Part shown: piece after piece, positions 10,727 through 21,425 of the stretch
Numbering within the stretch: position 1 is the stretch's first letter
How the letters are laid out: each line of letters opens with the position of its first letter
Source: Seminavis robusta
Lineage: Eukaryota > Bacillariophyta > Bacillariophyceae > Naviculales > Naviculaceae
Direction of reading: 5' to 3'
NCBI GenBank assembly: GCA_903772945.1
Contig: CAICTM010000048.1
Location: forward strand, 62,001-126,000
Length of the DNA: 64,000 nucleotides
Notes under the pieces: model-generated
The model's database searches: none
What the model was told of the DNA's origin: nothing
The model's input: only the letters and a program-made list of their open reading frames with translations
Translations under genes and position numbers: made by a program

Positions 10727-11269
10727 ATGTCAACAGAACTACGAACATCCACCAGTACAAGCAGCACCAGCAGCACTACAACATGTAGTGTGCGCACATC
10801 GTTCATGCTGAAAGAGCCTGGTGATCGTCGTATGTCTCCTCGCAAGTCTCTATTTCAACTCATGGGGTTCCGAGATCAAATGCAAAAGCAGCATTCCTTC
10901 ACACCGCGCATGAGTCGTCTGAGTACTTTGTCTTTCGGGGGAATGGCCGATTTTGCGGATTTGGACCTGTCGAAATCGCAGCAACAATGCGAGAATGTAG
11001 TAGAGCATCACGACTATGATCATGGAGATTATGTGGTAGATTCCGAAGAAGCATTTTGGTGCCAACGAAACGATAGCAGAAGGTCATTGGGCAGCACGGA
11101 CAGCAACAGCAGTGGAAATCTCCTGACAGATTTTGCTCAGGCAAGAGTGAGAACCTTTGCCAACAACATGCATGCCATTGCCGATATTCTAGTTCATCCA
11201 TTTGTGGAAGGAGCCGAGTATGATGCAGACAGCGAGATGGACGGTGGCAGTGATTATTTGACAACTTGA
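10727..11269 (+). CDS. RVxTF-family protein, member 1 (unrecognised family)
   Basis: An intronless frame of 180 residues with no domain I recognise. The N-terminus is Ser/Thr-rich. A basic segment follows (SPRKSLFQLMGFRDQ), then a DFADLDLS block, an acidic middle, and the conserved C-terminal block FAQARVRTFANNMHAIADIL, after which the chain becomes acidic. The blocks occur in the same order in the frames at 18127-19032 and 25550-25927, all on this strand about 7.4 kb apart, which is the main evidence that the frame is a real gene. There is no signal peptide or membrane helix, so a cytoplasmic or nuclear location is likely. The RVxTFxxN block is predicted amphipathic helix and could be a binding helix; that is inference. 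Confidence 0.75.
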   Translation: MSTELRTSTSTSSTSSTTTCSVRTSFMLKEPGDRRMSPRKSLFQLMGFRDQMQKQHSFTPRMSRLSTLSFGGMADFADLDLSKSQQQCENVVEHHDYDHGDYVVDSEEAFWCQRNDSRRSLGSTDSNSSGNLLTDFAQARVRTFANNMHAIADILVHPFVEGAEYDADSEMDGGSDYLTT

Positions 11270-11838
11270 ACCAAAAGCAAGCACAACGCTGTTATTACGA
11301 GTGAACTGATCAATGCATTCAAATTAGTATCATTTTTAGCTTAAGAGGAGAGCTGACAACTCAGCTTCACAAAAGGGAACCTAACTAAAAACTACTAGTA
11401 GACAAGATATAAAGGAGATGAAGAGGGGATATCTCTAGCTGATACCCTGTGCCAAGATCGTAGGTAGCCGCGAAGACTTGAAAAAGGGCTTGTCAAGAAG
11501 AGAGCCAATATCCTAGCCAGAGCCACCTGAGCATGGCTAACCTCGGATCATCCAGTGTCATCATTCGATTGAATCATTCATCACCTTCTGGCTGGTGAGG
11601 AGATTGTTGCTTTTGCTACTGTACTACAGCGTTGAACCCAGCCACAACGACAGCTACTGTACGTGCATGGTTGCAGGGGCTCACTGGATATCAATGAGCA
11701 AGTGGTAGCCAAAGGTTTACGCCGGTTTCGCTTACCTGGCTGGGATTCTTGAGAGCACTAGATTATGTATGTGAGGTTCCAGCATTGCAGCAACTTCTTG
11801 CATCAGCCAAACAAATAAATGAGCTATGGGCATATAAT

Positions 11839-12300
11839 AGGGGTCTTCAATGTTGCTCTTTCAGATCACTTTTTTGCCGTCTTTTCTGGCCCTTGTGGGG
11901 GAGCCAGAAGAGGGGAAGGAATGGGGTCTGAGGAGAAGCGGAGAGGTGCCTTTGTAAACATGTTAGGTCGTGCTTTCCGTTGAATACGTCACAAGCAAAA
12001 TGAGGCTTCTGTCAGTGCAACAATGACTCCTTTCATTAATTCCTTAGGTGACTAGCCTGTTCTTCGAGACTCCTACCTCTAAATAATACATATTTTGCGA
12101 GCTCTCAAAATGACCGAAAGAGTGAAAAAAGAAAAATTGTGAGCGAAAGAACACCTAAAAAGGTGTTCTTTCAAAGAAGTTTTTTCCCTTTCTTTTTGAC
12201 TTCTCCGCCCCTTCTTTTCAGAACCTTCCACGCTCCCCCACAAGGGACAGAAAAGACGGCAAAAAAGTGATCTGAAAGAGCAACATTGAAGACCCCTAAA
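11839..12300. mobile_element. MITE-like element with ~70-bp terminal inverted repeats
   Basis: The left arm begins AGGGGTCTTCAATGTTGCTC at 11839, and its reverse complement ends at about 12298. The arms match for roughly 70 bases, with few differences, through the GTGGGGGAGC stretch. Each arm is flanked by TA outside GGGGTCTTC, compatible with a TA target duplication as in Tc1/mariner or PIF/Harbinger-type transposons; a slightly longer ATAAT duplication is also possible. The interior has no transposase frame, so this is a non-autonomous element. The high arm identity suggests recent activity or folding-driven homogenisation. Confidence 0.7.
12145..12172. repeat. perfect 12-bp hairpin inside the MITE
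   Basis: GAAAGAACACCT and its exact reverse complement are separated by AAAA, giving a 12-bp stem with a four-base loop. It lies in the interior of the inverted-repeat element, near its right arm. It resembles a bacterial terminator in shape but has no U-tract, and the setting is a eukaryotic transposable element. Confidence 0.7.
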
Positions 12301-13270
12301 ATAATATGTGCTTGACATTCGTCGCTTCATCAAGAGCTGCCTGCTTCCTACTTCAGCTAGCTAGCTACAGTTGTATCGCAGGGGCTTTGGATTTTCCAGC
12401 CAACTCGATGGCCAGGCCTTCCATAGTACCAGGTACTGTACAGAACACCAAAACTCGTGAGTTCCCATTGGGACAAGACAAAGTACGGTGGCCACATGCG
12501 CGCATGACCCGCCCAAGATGGAAAGCAAGAAAGAGCTCCACCAAAGCGGCAACATGTAACTTGCGTTGGTGGGGCTACTGTAATAGCTGGCTGCTGATTC
12601 ATCTTATGATAGAGCTAGCTACGGTAGCTAGCTCACTGCTGATGAATGGATATGGCTGGTAAAATGAATGCTGCAAACGACGACTGTTCTAGCCGGAGCC
12701 AATACGCTGCCACGGTTTCAGCTAGAACAACAACAGTCGAGCTGCATAAACGACTAGCCCCCACCGTAGTAAACATATTTGTTGCAACACAGTCAGCCTG
12801 AGTAATAGGCTAGAAGCGATGCGCGCATGACCATCGGTGGGGTGTGGGCCGCAAGCTTGAGGCAATGGATCCGCGCGAAAGGGTCAGCAGCCAGGAAGGT
12901 CGACCATCCATGCGAGCGACCTGGTTTAAATGCCACATTGTAATCCCAGGTCAAACCATCCCGTAGCAACAGCAGCTCTAGCAACAGTAGCTGGCTAGGA
13001 GCGACATGATCTGATCAAAGGACAAGCAGGACCTTGTGTGGTATAAGTCTCAGCACACGGCATCGCTCGGAAAGAACAGACAAGAGTGGAAACTGTAGCT
13101 ATTTGCTGCTTGGGATGGTCGCTTCGGCTTCGAGCATCATGCACGGACACAAGTGGTGGAGCAGATCCTTCGTTATCGGTTGTCTCCAACATACATCTCC
13201 TCGTAATAGCTTGAGACATAAAACTGGCTAAACATATCTCAGCCAACTTCGCAGTAGCGGTATCCTGACC

Positions 13271-14758
13271 ATGATGAGCTCCATCGTGTTTTCCCCTCGT
13301 GATTTCCTTCAAAACCCAAAAGAGTATGTTCAAAACATCAGAGAGTACCGCAAATCAAGGCTAGACATGAAACCCTACGATGAGGTCTTCTTGGACTCCG
13401 ACAGCTACTTCAATAAGGTTGCCCAAGTCCTCAAAAGACAACGCTCAAAGGGACTGGTAGTAGTGATTAATCCTTATGAGTCTGCTTGTAACGACACCGT
13501 GACTTCTTTGAGAAAGGCCTGCACTTCCAATCAATCTATCACCCACTTGACCATCCAGATTGGAAGCAGGGAGCTAGCATCCTTTGAGTTTCGCAACTAT
13601 GAAGCTTCTGATGTTGCTTGGAAGAAGAGCCAGATCCATAAGTTGAGCAGCTCTCTACTAAGCCTGCCCTGCTTGACCCACCTCAAGATTGACTTTTCAC
13701 ATTTAGTTGTGGATGAAGAGGGCGGTGAGCCCTTTCTGGAAGTGTTTCAGGCATTGCCGAAGGCAAAGAGTCTAAAGAATCTTACGGTCAACGAGTACGA
13801 GCTTCACTTGTCCGATGACAACTACAACCTTGTTACCTCCAAAGTAGGACCGCTTGCAAAGCTTTGTCAGCCTCTGCAACACAACCTCTCGCTTGAGCAA
13901 ATTACTCTGAACTTGCAAAGTGATAACCTTCCAAGAGAATCACCGGCGGCGCTAATTGTGATGTCCTTTCAGTCTCTTCCCAAGCTCAAGAGTCTGGAGA
14001 TCACAGACCAAGCTCGATTTGCATCTGGCCAGGCTCATTTGACCTGTGGTGGCAAAGACCTGCAAGAAATCCTTCAAGCCAACACAGGACTTGAGAGTCT
14101 CAAGTTGTGGTTGGCGTACTATGCCAACAACAACACGTGTTGGAAGGACGAAGAAAATCTCCTGCATGTTGGCCGCGGATTGGAGGCCAACACTTCTTTG
14201 CAAACACTAAAAGTGGGCACAGATCCAACTGCTTGCGCAATTTCGGGGCATGCAGCCAAGCAGCTGGATGAAACAGAGCATACAGAAGACACAGAGGAAA
14301 TGATATCAAATGAGTTCTCCTTTCCTGATTATGCCAGCGAGATCCAAGAGCGAGATGACGAGTTCCTTAATCCCGCTTGGGGCAGAATAAAATGCCAGCC
14401 CAAGCCACAGCAAGAACTCCTCCGTGTCTTTGAGCGAGGACAGAACTATGAGCTTAGGGAACTTTCCCTGTTTGATATTGTTCTTCCTGCCAAAGTAGCT
14501 GTCTATCTTCAACTGAATGGCACAGGAAGGAAGCACCTTTTGGACAGCAATGCTGGCCCGGAACAATGGATGTCACACATTGTGTCGAAGCAGTCACAAC
14601 TCAGTTTGGATGCAACCTTTGAGTTGCTGCGAATGAACCCAGCAGCCTTGCTCAGTACAGAGGCAAAGCGGCCAAAAAAGAAAGCAAAGACTTGGAGAAA
14701 GAGGGTGGCCAAGGCAATGTGGAGACAAAAAGGAAACTCGTTGGCAGCTGGGCTGTAG
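13271..14758 (+). CDS. leucine-rich-repeat-like protein (RNI-type)
   Basis: An intronless frame of 495 residues. From about residue 60 to 380 it shows irregular leucine periodicity of the ribonuclease-inhibitor kind: segments such as LTHLKIDF, LKNLTVNEYEL, LEQITLNLQS, LKSLEITDQ, LESLKLWLAY and LQTLKVG recur every 25-60 residues. The N-terminal 55 residues are charged and non-repetitive. The C-terminus ends in a strongly basic tail (RPKKKAKTWRKRVAKAMWR) that could act as a nuclear or nucleic-acid-binding signal. There is no signal peptide or membrane span. Diatom genomes carry many such soluble LRR proteins, probably for protein-protein contacts; no specific role can be assigned. The first of two adjacent Met codons (13271) was taken as the start. 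Confidence 0.75.
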   Translation: MMSSIVFSPRDFLQNPKEYVQNIREYRKSRLDMKPYDEVFLDSDSYFNKVAQVLKRQRSKGLVVVINPYESACNDTVTSLRKACTSNQSITHLTIQIGSRELASFEFRNYEASDVAWKKSQIHKLSSSLLSLPCLTHLKIDFSHLVVDEEGGEPFLEVFQALPKAKSLKNLTVNEYELHLSDDNYNLVTSKVGPLAKLCQPLQHNLSLEQITLNLQSDNLPRESPAALIVMSFQSLPKLKSLEITDQARFASGQAHLTCGGKDLQEILQANTGLESLKLWLAYYANNNTCWKDEENLLHVGRGLEANTSLQTLKVGTDPTACAISGHAAKQLDETEHTEDTEEMISNEFSFPDYASEIQERDDEFLNPAWGRIKCQPKPQQELLRVFERGQNYELRELSLFDIVLPAKVAVYLQLNGTGRKHLLDSNAGPEQWMSHIVSKQSQLSLDATFELLRMNPAALLSTEAKRPKKKAKTWRKRVAKAMWRQKGNSLAAGL

Positions 14759-14850
14759 AGGGGCTGTCGGCTGCCACCGCAGTGCTGATGCAACAACCAC
14801 CGCTACAAGGCATGCTTCAAATAATGATGTCCACCGTCTACGAACATATA

Positions 14851-14990
14851 ACGAACAGTCCCACAGTTTCAGGTAAAGCGCGCTCGTTACTAATCTGCAC
14901 CCACGAACAGTCCCACAGTTTCAGTCCCGGATGGAGCACTAATGAGCGCTCGGAGCACTAATGAGAGCTCGGAGCACTAATGAGCGCTGG
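14851..14990. repeat. short direct repeats
   Basis: A 22-base sequence starting ACGAACAGTCCCACAG occurs at 14851-14872 and again at 14903-14924. Directly after it, a 19-20-base unit (GGAGCACTAATGAGCGCTC) occurs three times in tandem from 14933, with one substitution in the middle copy. This is just downstream of the LRR-like gene and may lie in its 3' untranslated region. Confidence 0.8.
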
Positions 14991-15719
14991 AGTGAGTAGG
15001 CATCCTCTAAGAATACGAAAGTATATCGATCCCGCATGAATAATCTGACAGAACAACTGTGTCAAGCAGAGCTATAAAGGACGTGTATCTTCTCGATGCA
15101 TACTCACAAATTCATCAATGCGTCAGAGAAGTCACAGAACACGTCATATGAGTGCCTATTTCAGTCCTTACGTATTTTACAAATGAGTCATAAGAGATCC
15201 TTCTTCGTGTCCATGGTACAAGTGCATCACTAAACGACTCAATTTCGCGTACATCGTTATTGAAGCTACGTGACAATGCTTTCCTTCTTCGTGTACATCA
15301 TGTAGGCATCTCCTGATGCGTCATCGCCACGCTCCCCACACTAGAAGCACCCCAGTTTTCAGGCACATCTCGAGGCGATGTAGAGGCCAATAGGCTATCC
15401 ATGAAGGCCCCAAGAACAGTATACTACAGGATGTGCAGCATTGCAAGTGATCTAAAGGCAGTTCTGGCGTCAGTCGTCGCCGAAAATGGCTGCAAAAATC
15501 TACGTCCGCTTGGCCGTCCTCATCTCTGGACTTTGAAGTACTTTGAGAATTGAGTATTGGGTAGTCTTTTTCCTTGGTCCATTGACTGCTGGCCAGACGC
15601 GCCGCGCAAGAGGTCCATTGGCTGGAGCCACCCAAAGGAAGGCACTCCTGGTCGGACTCTCCACCGCGGAAAAGTTCAAAGCAGATCATGATTTGGGTGA
15701 AACGACCGCGGTCCATTGC

Positions 15720-15751
15720 GGTTGCAATGCATTGAGGTTGCAATGCATTGA
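15720..15751. repeat. 16-bp tandem duplication
   Basis: GGTTGCAATGCATTGA is present twice head to tail with no mismatch. The unit contains the palindrome TGCATTGA/TGCAATGCA. No gene context. Confidence 0.8.
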
Positions 15752-16748
15752 GGCAAAAGTTTCTTGCAGGTCTCGTCGGTTCAGTTGGTGTCTGAACGTT
15801 TGAGTTGAGAGTTGGATTGCGACCGAAGCCGTATTGGATGATCGGCACGGCGGAGAAGCCATATCTTTTTCGCGCAATGCAGGCTTTCGTGCCGTTCTTG
15901 GATCTGGCCGGGGGCAAATGATGCCTGTGTCGGTTGAAGTATCAACGAGTTGCCTTGTGCCGGGGGTGCCTTCTTCAAGATAATTGCGGGGACAAGTGCG
16001 CTGCTGCGTTGTTAACGCAACAATCGACCAAGATCCGCATGCAGAGAAGCGACCGAGACCAACAAAGCTAACGTGTAACGTTCCTGTGCAGCTGGAAGTC
16101 TCTACTAGTACGAGAGTTCTCGTGCCTCCAGGAGGGCCCTCAAGATGCATGCATGCTGCCTCTGCTGTCCGTGTCCACATCAGAGTCGAGTCTGTATCGC
16201 GACGGATGACACCGCACTCTTGGTCTCAAGCTATTGGTTTCGCTCAAAAATCTAACTACTAAGCAATAGCACTCGAACGCTCCTCTCCCACATCGATTCG
16301 ATTCCTTACTATTTTTTGTGGCTGTCCAGGTCAACATGGGTCATTTTTAGATCTCTCTGTTTGTAATACATGTACTGCCCGAGTCTTGCCCGTGCGTAAC
16401 TCTTGGTTTGCAAACCAACGAGGCGTGCTAGGGCTCGAGCGAACGGTCGCAAGATTGGCTCTAGACTACTCCAAAGTAATAAGAAGCAACTAAAGTGTCG
16501 ATAGCATGACGGTGGCGTCCCTTGTACAGACGATTCGTGAATGCACCGTCAGCCATTCACAATAAAGCCATCACTTTGGACAAAACTTGAAGGGTCCGTG
16601 TGAATGCAACGTCAGCCACGAGGCCACAAAGACGGAACTTGATTTCAGAGTGGCTGGTTAGGACTTTCATCTAGCTACTGCACCTTGGGGTAAAAGATTG
16701 ATTCTTGGAAAAAAGCTGTAAATAGTTTTGTTAAAATTTACAATATGA

Positions 16749-17060
16749 ACAGCTGTCTTAAAGTATCAGACGATGACTCTGTCTTAAGACGGCTGTCTTA
16801 TAGAAAATAACACTGTCTTAAACATAAGACAGTCATTGTCTTAAGACAGTCATTGTCTTATACATAAGATGGCGTCTGAAACATTCAGGGGGATGAGGAG
16901 ATTTTGTGGTTAGTAAATTCATAATCTACTTCAACCTCCTCTCTCAGAAAAGACATCGTCTTAAGCATAAGACAATGACTTCTTTAAGACGGTCATCGTC
17001 TTAAGTTTAAGACGGCCGTCTTAAGACAGAGTCATCGTCTTATGCTTTAAGACAGCTGTC
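16749..17060. mobile_element. foldback element built from GTCTTA/TAAGAC modules
   Basis: Two arms of about 110-130 bases, in inverted orientation, start and end with ACAGCTGTCTTAAAG and its complement and are separated by roughly 60 unrelated bases (about 16880-16945). Within each arm GTCTTA and TAAGAC recur more than a dozen times, often joined as the palindrome GTCTTAAGAC. Weaker inverted similarity (GGAAAAAAG against CTTTTTTCCC) continues outward to about 16708 and 17110. No coding capacity. The architecture resembles foldback or modular MITEs, and is strikingly like that of the array at 36722-37902 although the module differs. Confidence 0.7.
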
Positions 17061-18126
17061 TGATGGGACTCAACTTCAAAGAGTGATTTTCTTTTTTCCC
17101 AAAAAGAGTTTTTTCAATACCACTGTTTTACCTGGAGGTGCTGGTAGCTAGAGAGAGCAAAGTGGGTGGGCCTGCCATTGACGCTTATACTCCGTGTGTC
17201 ACTCAGGGAAGCATAATATCTCTGGCAAGCTAGCATGGTACATGTACACTCTACTGTACTAGATATTGCAGTGCTACGGAAGAAGGCGCGTTGATACGAA
17301 CGCACAGTACGGTACCGGTGCGGTAGCACCCACCAAGCTTGGACAGTCAGGCCAGGCCATCAGCAAAGGAGCCACGAAAGCCACGACGAATGTAAGGATC
17401 CGGTAGGCAAAGATCGCTGTTGTCCAAGAGGTAATCACTGACTTGCTGCTCTTTGGGTTTAGTAAGTTGTTAGACAGCAATATAGTAAACGAAAGCAAAG
17501 CAAGTGAAACCAATGTTTCCAGGGCTGCAGCAACGCAATGAACCTACCAGAAATGCATCCCGGTATCCCTTGCCCGACAACTGACAATCATAGCAAGATC
17601 CAGACAGCTCTATTGCTGCTCTGTTATGTTCCATGTTGCATGCACGCAAGAAGAAGCCTCGATATCTTTCTTTGTTGGCACCCACATGTACGATTGATTG
17701 TATTCGCTTCGTACTTGTACCTGGTACCGTTCATGCCTTTTACTGCGTACTCTGAGCTCTGAGTACGTCGTTGATGTCTTGCAAGGTTAATTGCTGATAA
17801 ACAATGTGGTCGTGATGACAGTGTCTGAGTACCAATAAACCTAACTCTTTTTGAATCCCTTCTGAGAACTGTAAGCATCTTTATCTAATTACCATCATTG
17901 GGTTTGAGTCGATAAGTGCTGCATGTAAACTTAGTGGTACAGAGTGTGACCTTGAGAAAACTTCAGATTTAGGTATCCGAGGTGGCCTGCACCCAAAAAA
18001 ACCCGAAGCTACCCCTCCACAGTGACCTCCGCAAACCACCAAACTAGAGCAACCACCACAACCCATTCTTACCAAAAACAACTCAACTCATTCTCTCTAG
18101 TAGTATTTATTTTGTAAGGATCGACG

Positions 18127-19032
18127 ATGAGCACCACTACTATGAATAGTACAAGGAAGGCTCACTACCAACGCCAAGGCCAACCCTCCCTGGGATCCCT
18201 GCCAGAAGACGCGAGTGCCAGCGCTGGTTTATCTTACCATCAAAGTCAAGCTATTAAATCTCCTATCAAGTTGACTCTTAGCTCTACTAGTACAACTTCT
18301 ACTTCTACGTGCAGTTTTGGAAGTCGACTCCGTCAATCAATCCGTCTGTCTTTCTTTGGTACTGGTAGTAACCATTCTAGTGAGGGGAGAAAACCGTTGA
18401 CCTTTTCGGATCAAGTGGACAAATGCCGCAGTGCGCCCAACAAGGGATTCTCGCATCGTCAAAGTGAACTCCATTATCTATTTGATTTGGATTTCTCCTC
18501 TTCTTTGCACAATCAGAATACTGAAGAAGAAGAAAAGCTACACAAGCAAGAGGAAGAAAAAGAAGATCCATTCACTATTGGTATTAACACTGTTGGTATT
18601 GGAGAATTCTGGAATGCGCGTGTCGAAACGTTTTTGTCGAACATTGCCTTTCTCATGGGAAATTCCGAATGGCAAGACCAAGATGACGATGATTTCTACG
18701 ACGATGATGACTACCACACTCCACGTAAAGATCGACGACAATCATCCCACACGTCCACCACCGATATTTCTGTCCAGAGTGGCAATAACCATTTACAACA
18801 AATGATGTCCGATGACTCGTTTCACATGGAACAAAAAATTGCTGCCTACAGTCAGAGTCTACAACAAGATACTAGTACCCAATCCACACATACACATACC
18901 AGCAATTATGAGGAGGATGATCCAAGACACATGAGTAACATGATGTTGCAGGATGAATTCACCGAAGATTATGGAGAGCAACCACCACAACCAGAAAAAC
19001 GAAAAGACTCCTTTGCGTCCTTGGCATTCTAA
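18127..19032 (+). CDS. RVxTF-family protein, member 2 (unrecognised family)
   Basis: An intronless frame of 301 residues, the longest of the three family members in the window. The order is a Ser/Thr-rich N-terminus; a basic segment (FGSRLRQSIRLSFFG); HYLFDLDFSSS; a Glu/Lys-rich stretch; the conserved block FWNARVETFLSNIAFLMG (about 160-177); then a very acidic run (Asp-rich with Tyr) and a Gln/Ser/Thr-rich tail ending KRKDSFASLAF. It matches the frames at 10727 and 25550 in block order but is expanded by low-complexity inserts. Soluble, with no signal peptide or membrane helix. Function unknown; the Ser-rich and acidic character suggests a regulatory or phosphorylated protein, which is inference. 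Confidence 0.75.
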   Translation: MSTTTMNSTRKAHYQRQGQPSLGSLPEDASASAGLSYHQSQAIKSPIKLTLSSTSTTSTSTCSFGSRLRQSIRLSFFGTGSNHSSEGRKPLTFSDQVDKCRSAPNKGFSHRQSELHYLFDLDFSSSLHNQNTEEEEKLHKQEEEKEDPFTIGINTVGIGEFWNARVETFLSNIAFLMGNSEWQDQDDDDFYDDDDYHTPRKDRRQSSHTSTTDISVQSGNNHLQQMMSDDSFHMEQKIAAYSQSLQQDTSTQSTHTHTSNYEEDDPRHMSNMMLQDEFTEDYGEQPPQPEKRKDSFASLAF

Positions 19033-20199
19033 AAAGTACGCAACCAACAATTCACACCACTGTATATACGGTACACTGCATTGCATTCACAGAAACAAGC
19101 TGCCGGAAGATGACAACTATCCATTCCGAAACAGACACTAATACATACATAGACAACATTGCATTGCATTCCCTTGTTACTACCAGTCATTCATCTACTG
19201 GCTCAAGCCGCTGCTTCCCGGGAAGGTCCTAGAGTCGATTGGATTGGATTCATTCATTCGATTCTGAGGTCTACACTTCCAGCCAGCTCTTTCAGTGTGG
19301 ATGTTGGTGTTGCAAAAGAGCCATGTACAATAGACGAGACTATGATAGCATTTGCAGCGTCCACGCTTTCGGCCGACGTTCCAAATACATCGTATCGAGT
19401 TGAATCGAATCTCCAAGTGACAGTCTTCGTCCGGTCCAACTATTATTATTGAGACTCACTCGGGGATACCGTGCGATCGATATGGAACGTAATCGCTGGA
19501 ACTCGCATCGCTGCATGCCTAAGCGTCATCCCAGTTCTCATGCTACCGTATGTATGCAAGCTAGTAGGACGGCAGTAGAAAGAAGCTGGGGGGAGGCAGG
19601 AACAAAGGAGGACGGGAACGTTGCAGACGGTACGAACCATGACTTCTGTGAGAATACTCCATTGCAGGACAGAGATACCGTCATCGAGGCGGTGCATCGG
19701 TGGTGGTGGCCGAAACATTCTTCCACGTGGCTGATATCGTACTACGATGAGGCCACCACTGAGCATGGCAGCACTGGAACCAAGATCGGACAAAGGGACC
19801 ACCAGAAGGCCAGCAGTCGTTACGAATTCAATCGAATCGAGGGGCACCAAGGATCCACTCCACCAACCCAAAAGCCAGCCATACCGACGGATGGAAGGAC
19901 GGCAATCTTGTATTATGCAAGCAGCTGTAGCATGAGAAATGAAAGAGGGTAAGAAGAGGAAGAACTGGGTTGAGGGGCGACATTGTCAACATGACTACGA
20001 GGAGTAAGAGAGGAGAGACAGCGCGAGACTTGAGCTCTCTAAGAGCGACCGACCACGACAAATGGATTCATTCCTCAAGCATGGACACACACTGCAGCAA
20101 GTCCTGAGCCCGACCAGCCCAAGAGACAATGAACAACTCTTGAACCTTGGCTTCGGCAGGTCAAGAGAGAGAAGAAGTGTGAGACTTAAAGCTATCTAA

Positions 20200-20999
20200 C
20201 CGCCACAGGGACCAACAAAGCACAGGAACCACCAGCAATGGAGCTCTAGGCAACCAACCAAACCACAGGAACCGCCAACAGTAGCAGGAACCACCACAGG
20301 AACCTCCAGAGGGACCACCACAGGGGGGTTGTAGTACTCTTGGATCATCATGTCGAAATTGGAACCTCCTAAGAGACTTTCGATCAAATCCAAGGGCCAT
20401 AGAGCACTAGCCAATGGAGCACTAGGCGACCAACCGACCAAACCACAGGAACCACCAACAGCAGCAGGAACCACCACAGGCACCGCCACAGGGACCAACA
20501 AACCACAGGACCACCAACAGCAGCAGGAACCACCAACAGCAGGAGAACCACCACAGGCACCGCCACAGGGACCAACAAACCACAGGAACCACCAACAGCA
20601 GCAGGAACCACCAACAGCAGAGAACCACACAGGCACCGCCACAGGAACTCCAGAGGGACCACCACAGGGACCACCAAAGGAAGGTTGTAGTATCTTGGAT
20701 CATCATGTCGAAATTGGAACCTCCTAAGAGACTTTCGATCAATCCAAGGGCCATAGAGCACTAGCAATGGAGCACTAGCGACCAACCGACCAAACCACAG
20801 GAACCACCAACAGCAGCAGGAACCACCACAGGCAGCACCACCACAGGAACCAACAACCACAGGAACCACCAACAGCAGCAGGAACCACCACAGACCGCCA
20901 CAGGGACCGCACAGGGACCACCACAGGAACCACCCAAAGCACAGGCAACCAACCAAACCAACCAACCAAACCACAGGAACCACCAACAGCAGCAGGAAC
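20200..20999. repeat. CCACAGGAACCACCAACAGC-type minisatellite
   Basis: Irregular tandem repetition of units made of CCACAGGAACCACCA, ACAGCAGCAGGAA and CCGCCACAGGGACCAACAAA. The array is interrupted at about 20328 and 20683 by two copies of a unique 120-base segment, so a unit of about 355 bases (unique part plus minisatellite) is itself duplicated. Plus-strand translation gives Gln/Pro/Thr-rich low complexity. No promoter or start codon context points to a protein. Confidence 0.85.
20328..20830. repeat. 355-bp tandem duplication with one-base losses
   Basis: The segment starting TTGTAGTACTCTTGGATCAT at about 20328 recurs at about 20683 and continues into the minisatellite. The second copy lacks several single bases present in the first (in ATCAAATCC, TAGCCAATGG and TAGGCGACC, for example) but has almost no substitutions. 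That pattern suggests indel errors in long-read assembly or a slippage-prone copy. Confidence 0.75.
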
Positions 21000-21139
21000 C
21001 TGAGTGAACAGGAGCTCGAATCGACGCCACAACCAGCCAAGAGATGCTTGCGGCTCGACTTGAATGGAACAAAGAAGACTTAGGCGATGGAGCAACGGCT
21101 GATCGACTGGTTCTCTTGGACTGAGATGATTCGAAGCAG

Positions 21140-21425
21140 GTTTGCTTGGTTCCACGCCAAAGGGACGGGCATGAATGCGGCTGGACTTGAACTTGAACAT
21201 CGGCTTGTGTTGCCTAATGAAACGGCAGAATGGAACTAGAAAGAGGCTGACGGGGACACTCGCTGGGGCCTCCCTTGGTTCCACGCCAAAGGGACGGGCA
21301 TGAATGCGGCTGGACTTGAATCGAAGACTTGAACATGCCGACAAAGATAGATCGGCTTGTGTTGCCTAATGAAAAGGCAGAATGGAACTAGAAAGAGGCT
21401 GACGGGGACACTGGGGCCTCCGCGA
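21140..21425. repeat. tandem duplication, period about 130-160 bp
   Basis: A segment starting TTGGTTCCACGCCAAAGGGA occurs at about 21147 and again at about 21276. Both copies continue through GGCATGAATGCGGCTGGACT and end with a shared stretch GAAAGAGGCTGACGGGGACAC. The second copy carries about 30 extra bases in its middle. Non-coding as far as can be seen. Confidence 0.75.

Larger units (their letters stand above)
11270..13270. other. intergenic, holding a small inverted-repeat element
   Basis: About 2 kb with no supportable gene. It contains the inverted-repeat element at 11839-12300 described separately. Simple palindromic motifs such as CTAGCTAG (around 12355-12365) recur. Frames of 60-118 codons here have no recognisable content, and two of them are merely the two arms of the inverted repeat read in the same sense. 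Confidence 0.45.
14759..18126. other. gene-poor region with repeats and a foldback element
   Basis: About 3.4 kb with no supportable gene. Minus-strand frames of 198 and 164 codons (15321-15917 and 15686-16180) overlap in different frames and have no recognisable domains. A hydrophobic 79-codon frame (minus 17274-17513) is probably chance. Listed separately are the short direct repeats at 14851-14990, the 16-base tandem repeat at 15720 and the foldback element at 16749-17060. Confidence 0.45.

Noticed and set aside
15321-16180. Overlapping minus-strand frames of 198 and 164 codons
   Set aside because: Different frames over the same DNA, no recognisable motif, Cys/Arg/Ser-rich composition typical of non-coding frames.
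20160-21072. Several minus-strand frames rich in Gly, Cys, Trp and Val, up to 218 codons
   Set aside because: They are translations of the minisatellite in three frames, with no start context, domain or conserved segment.
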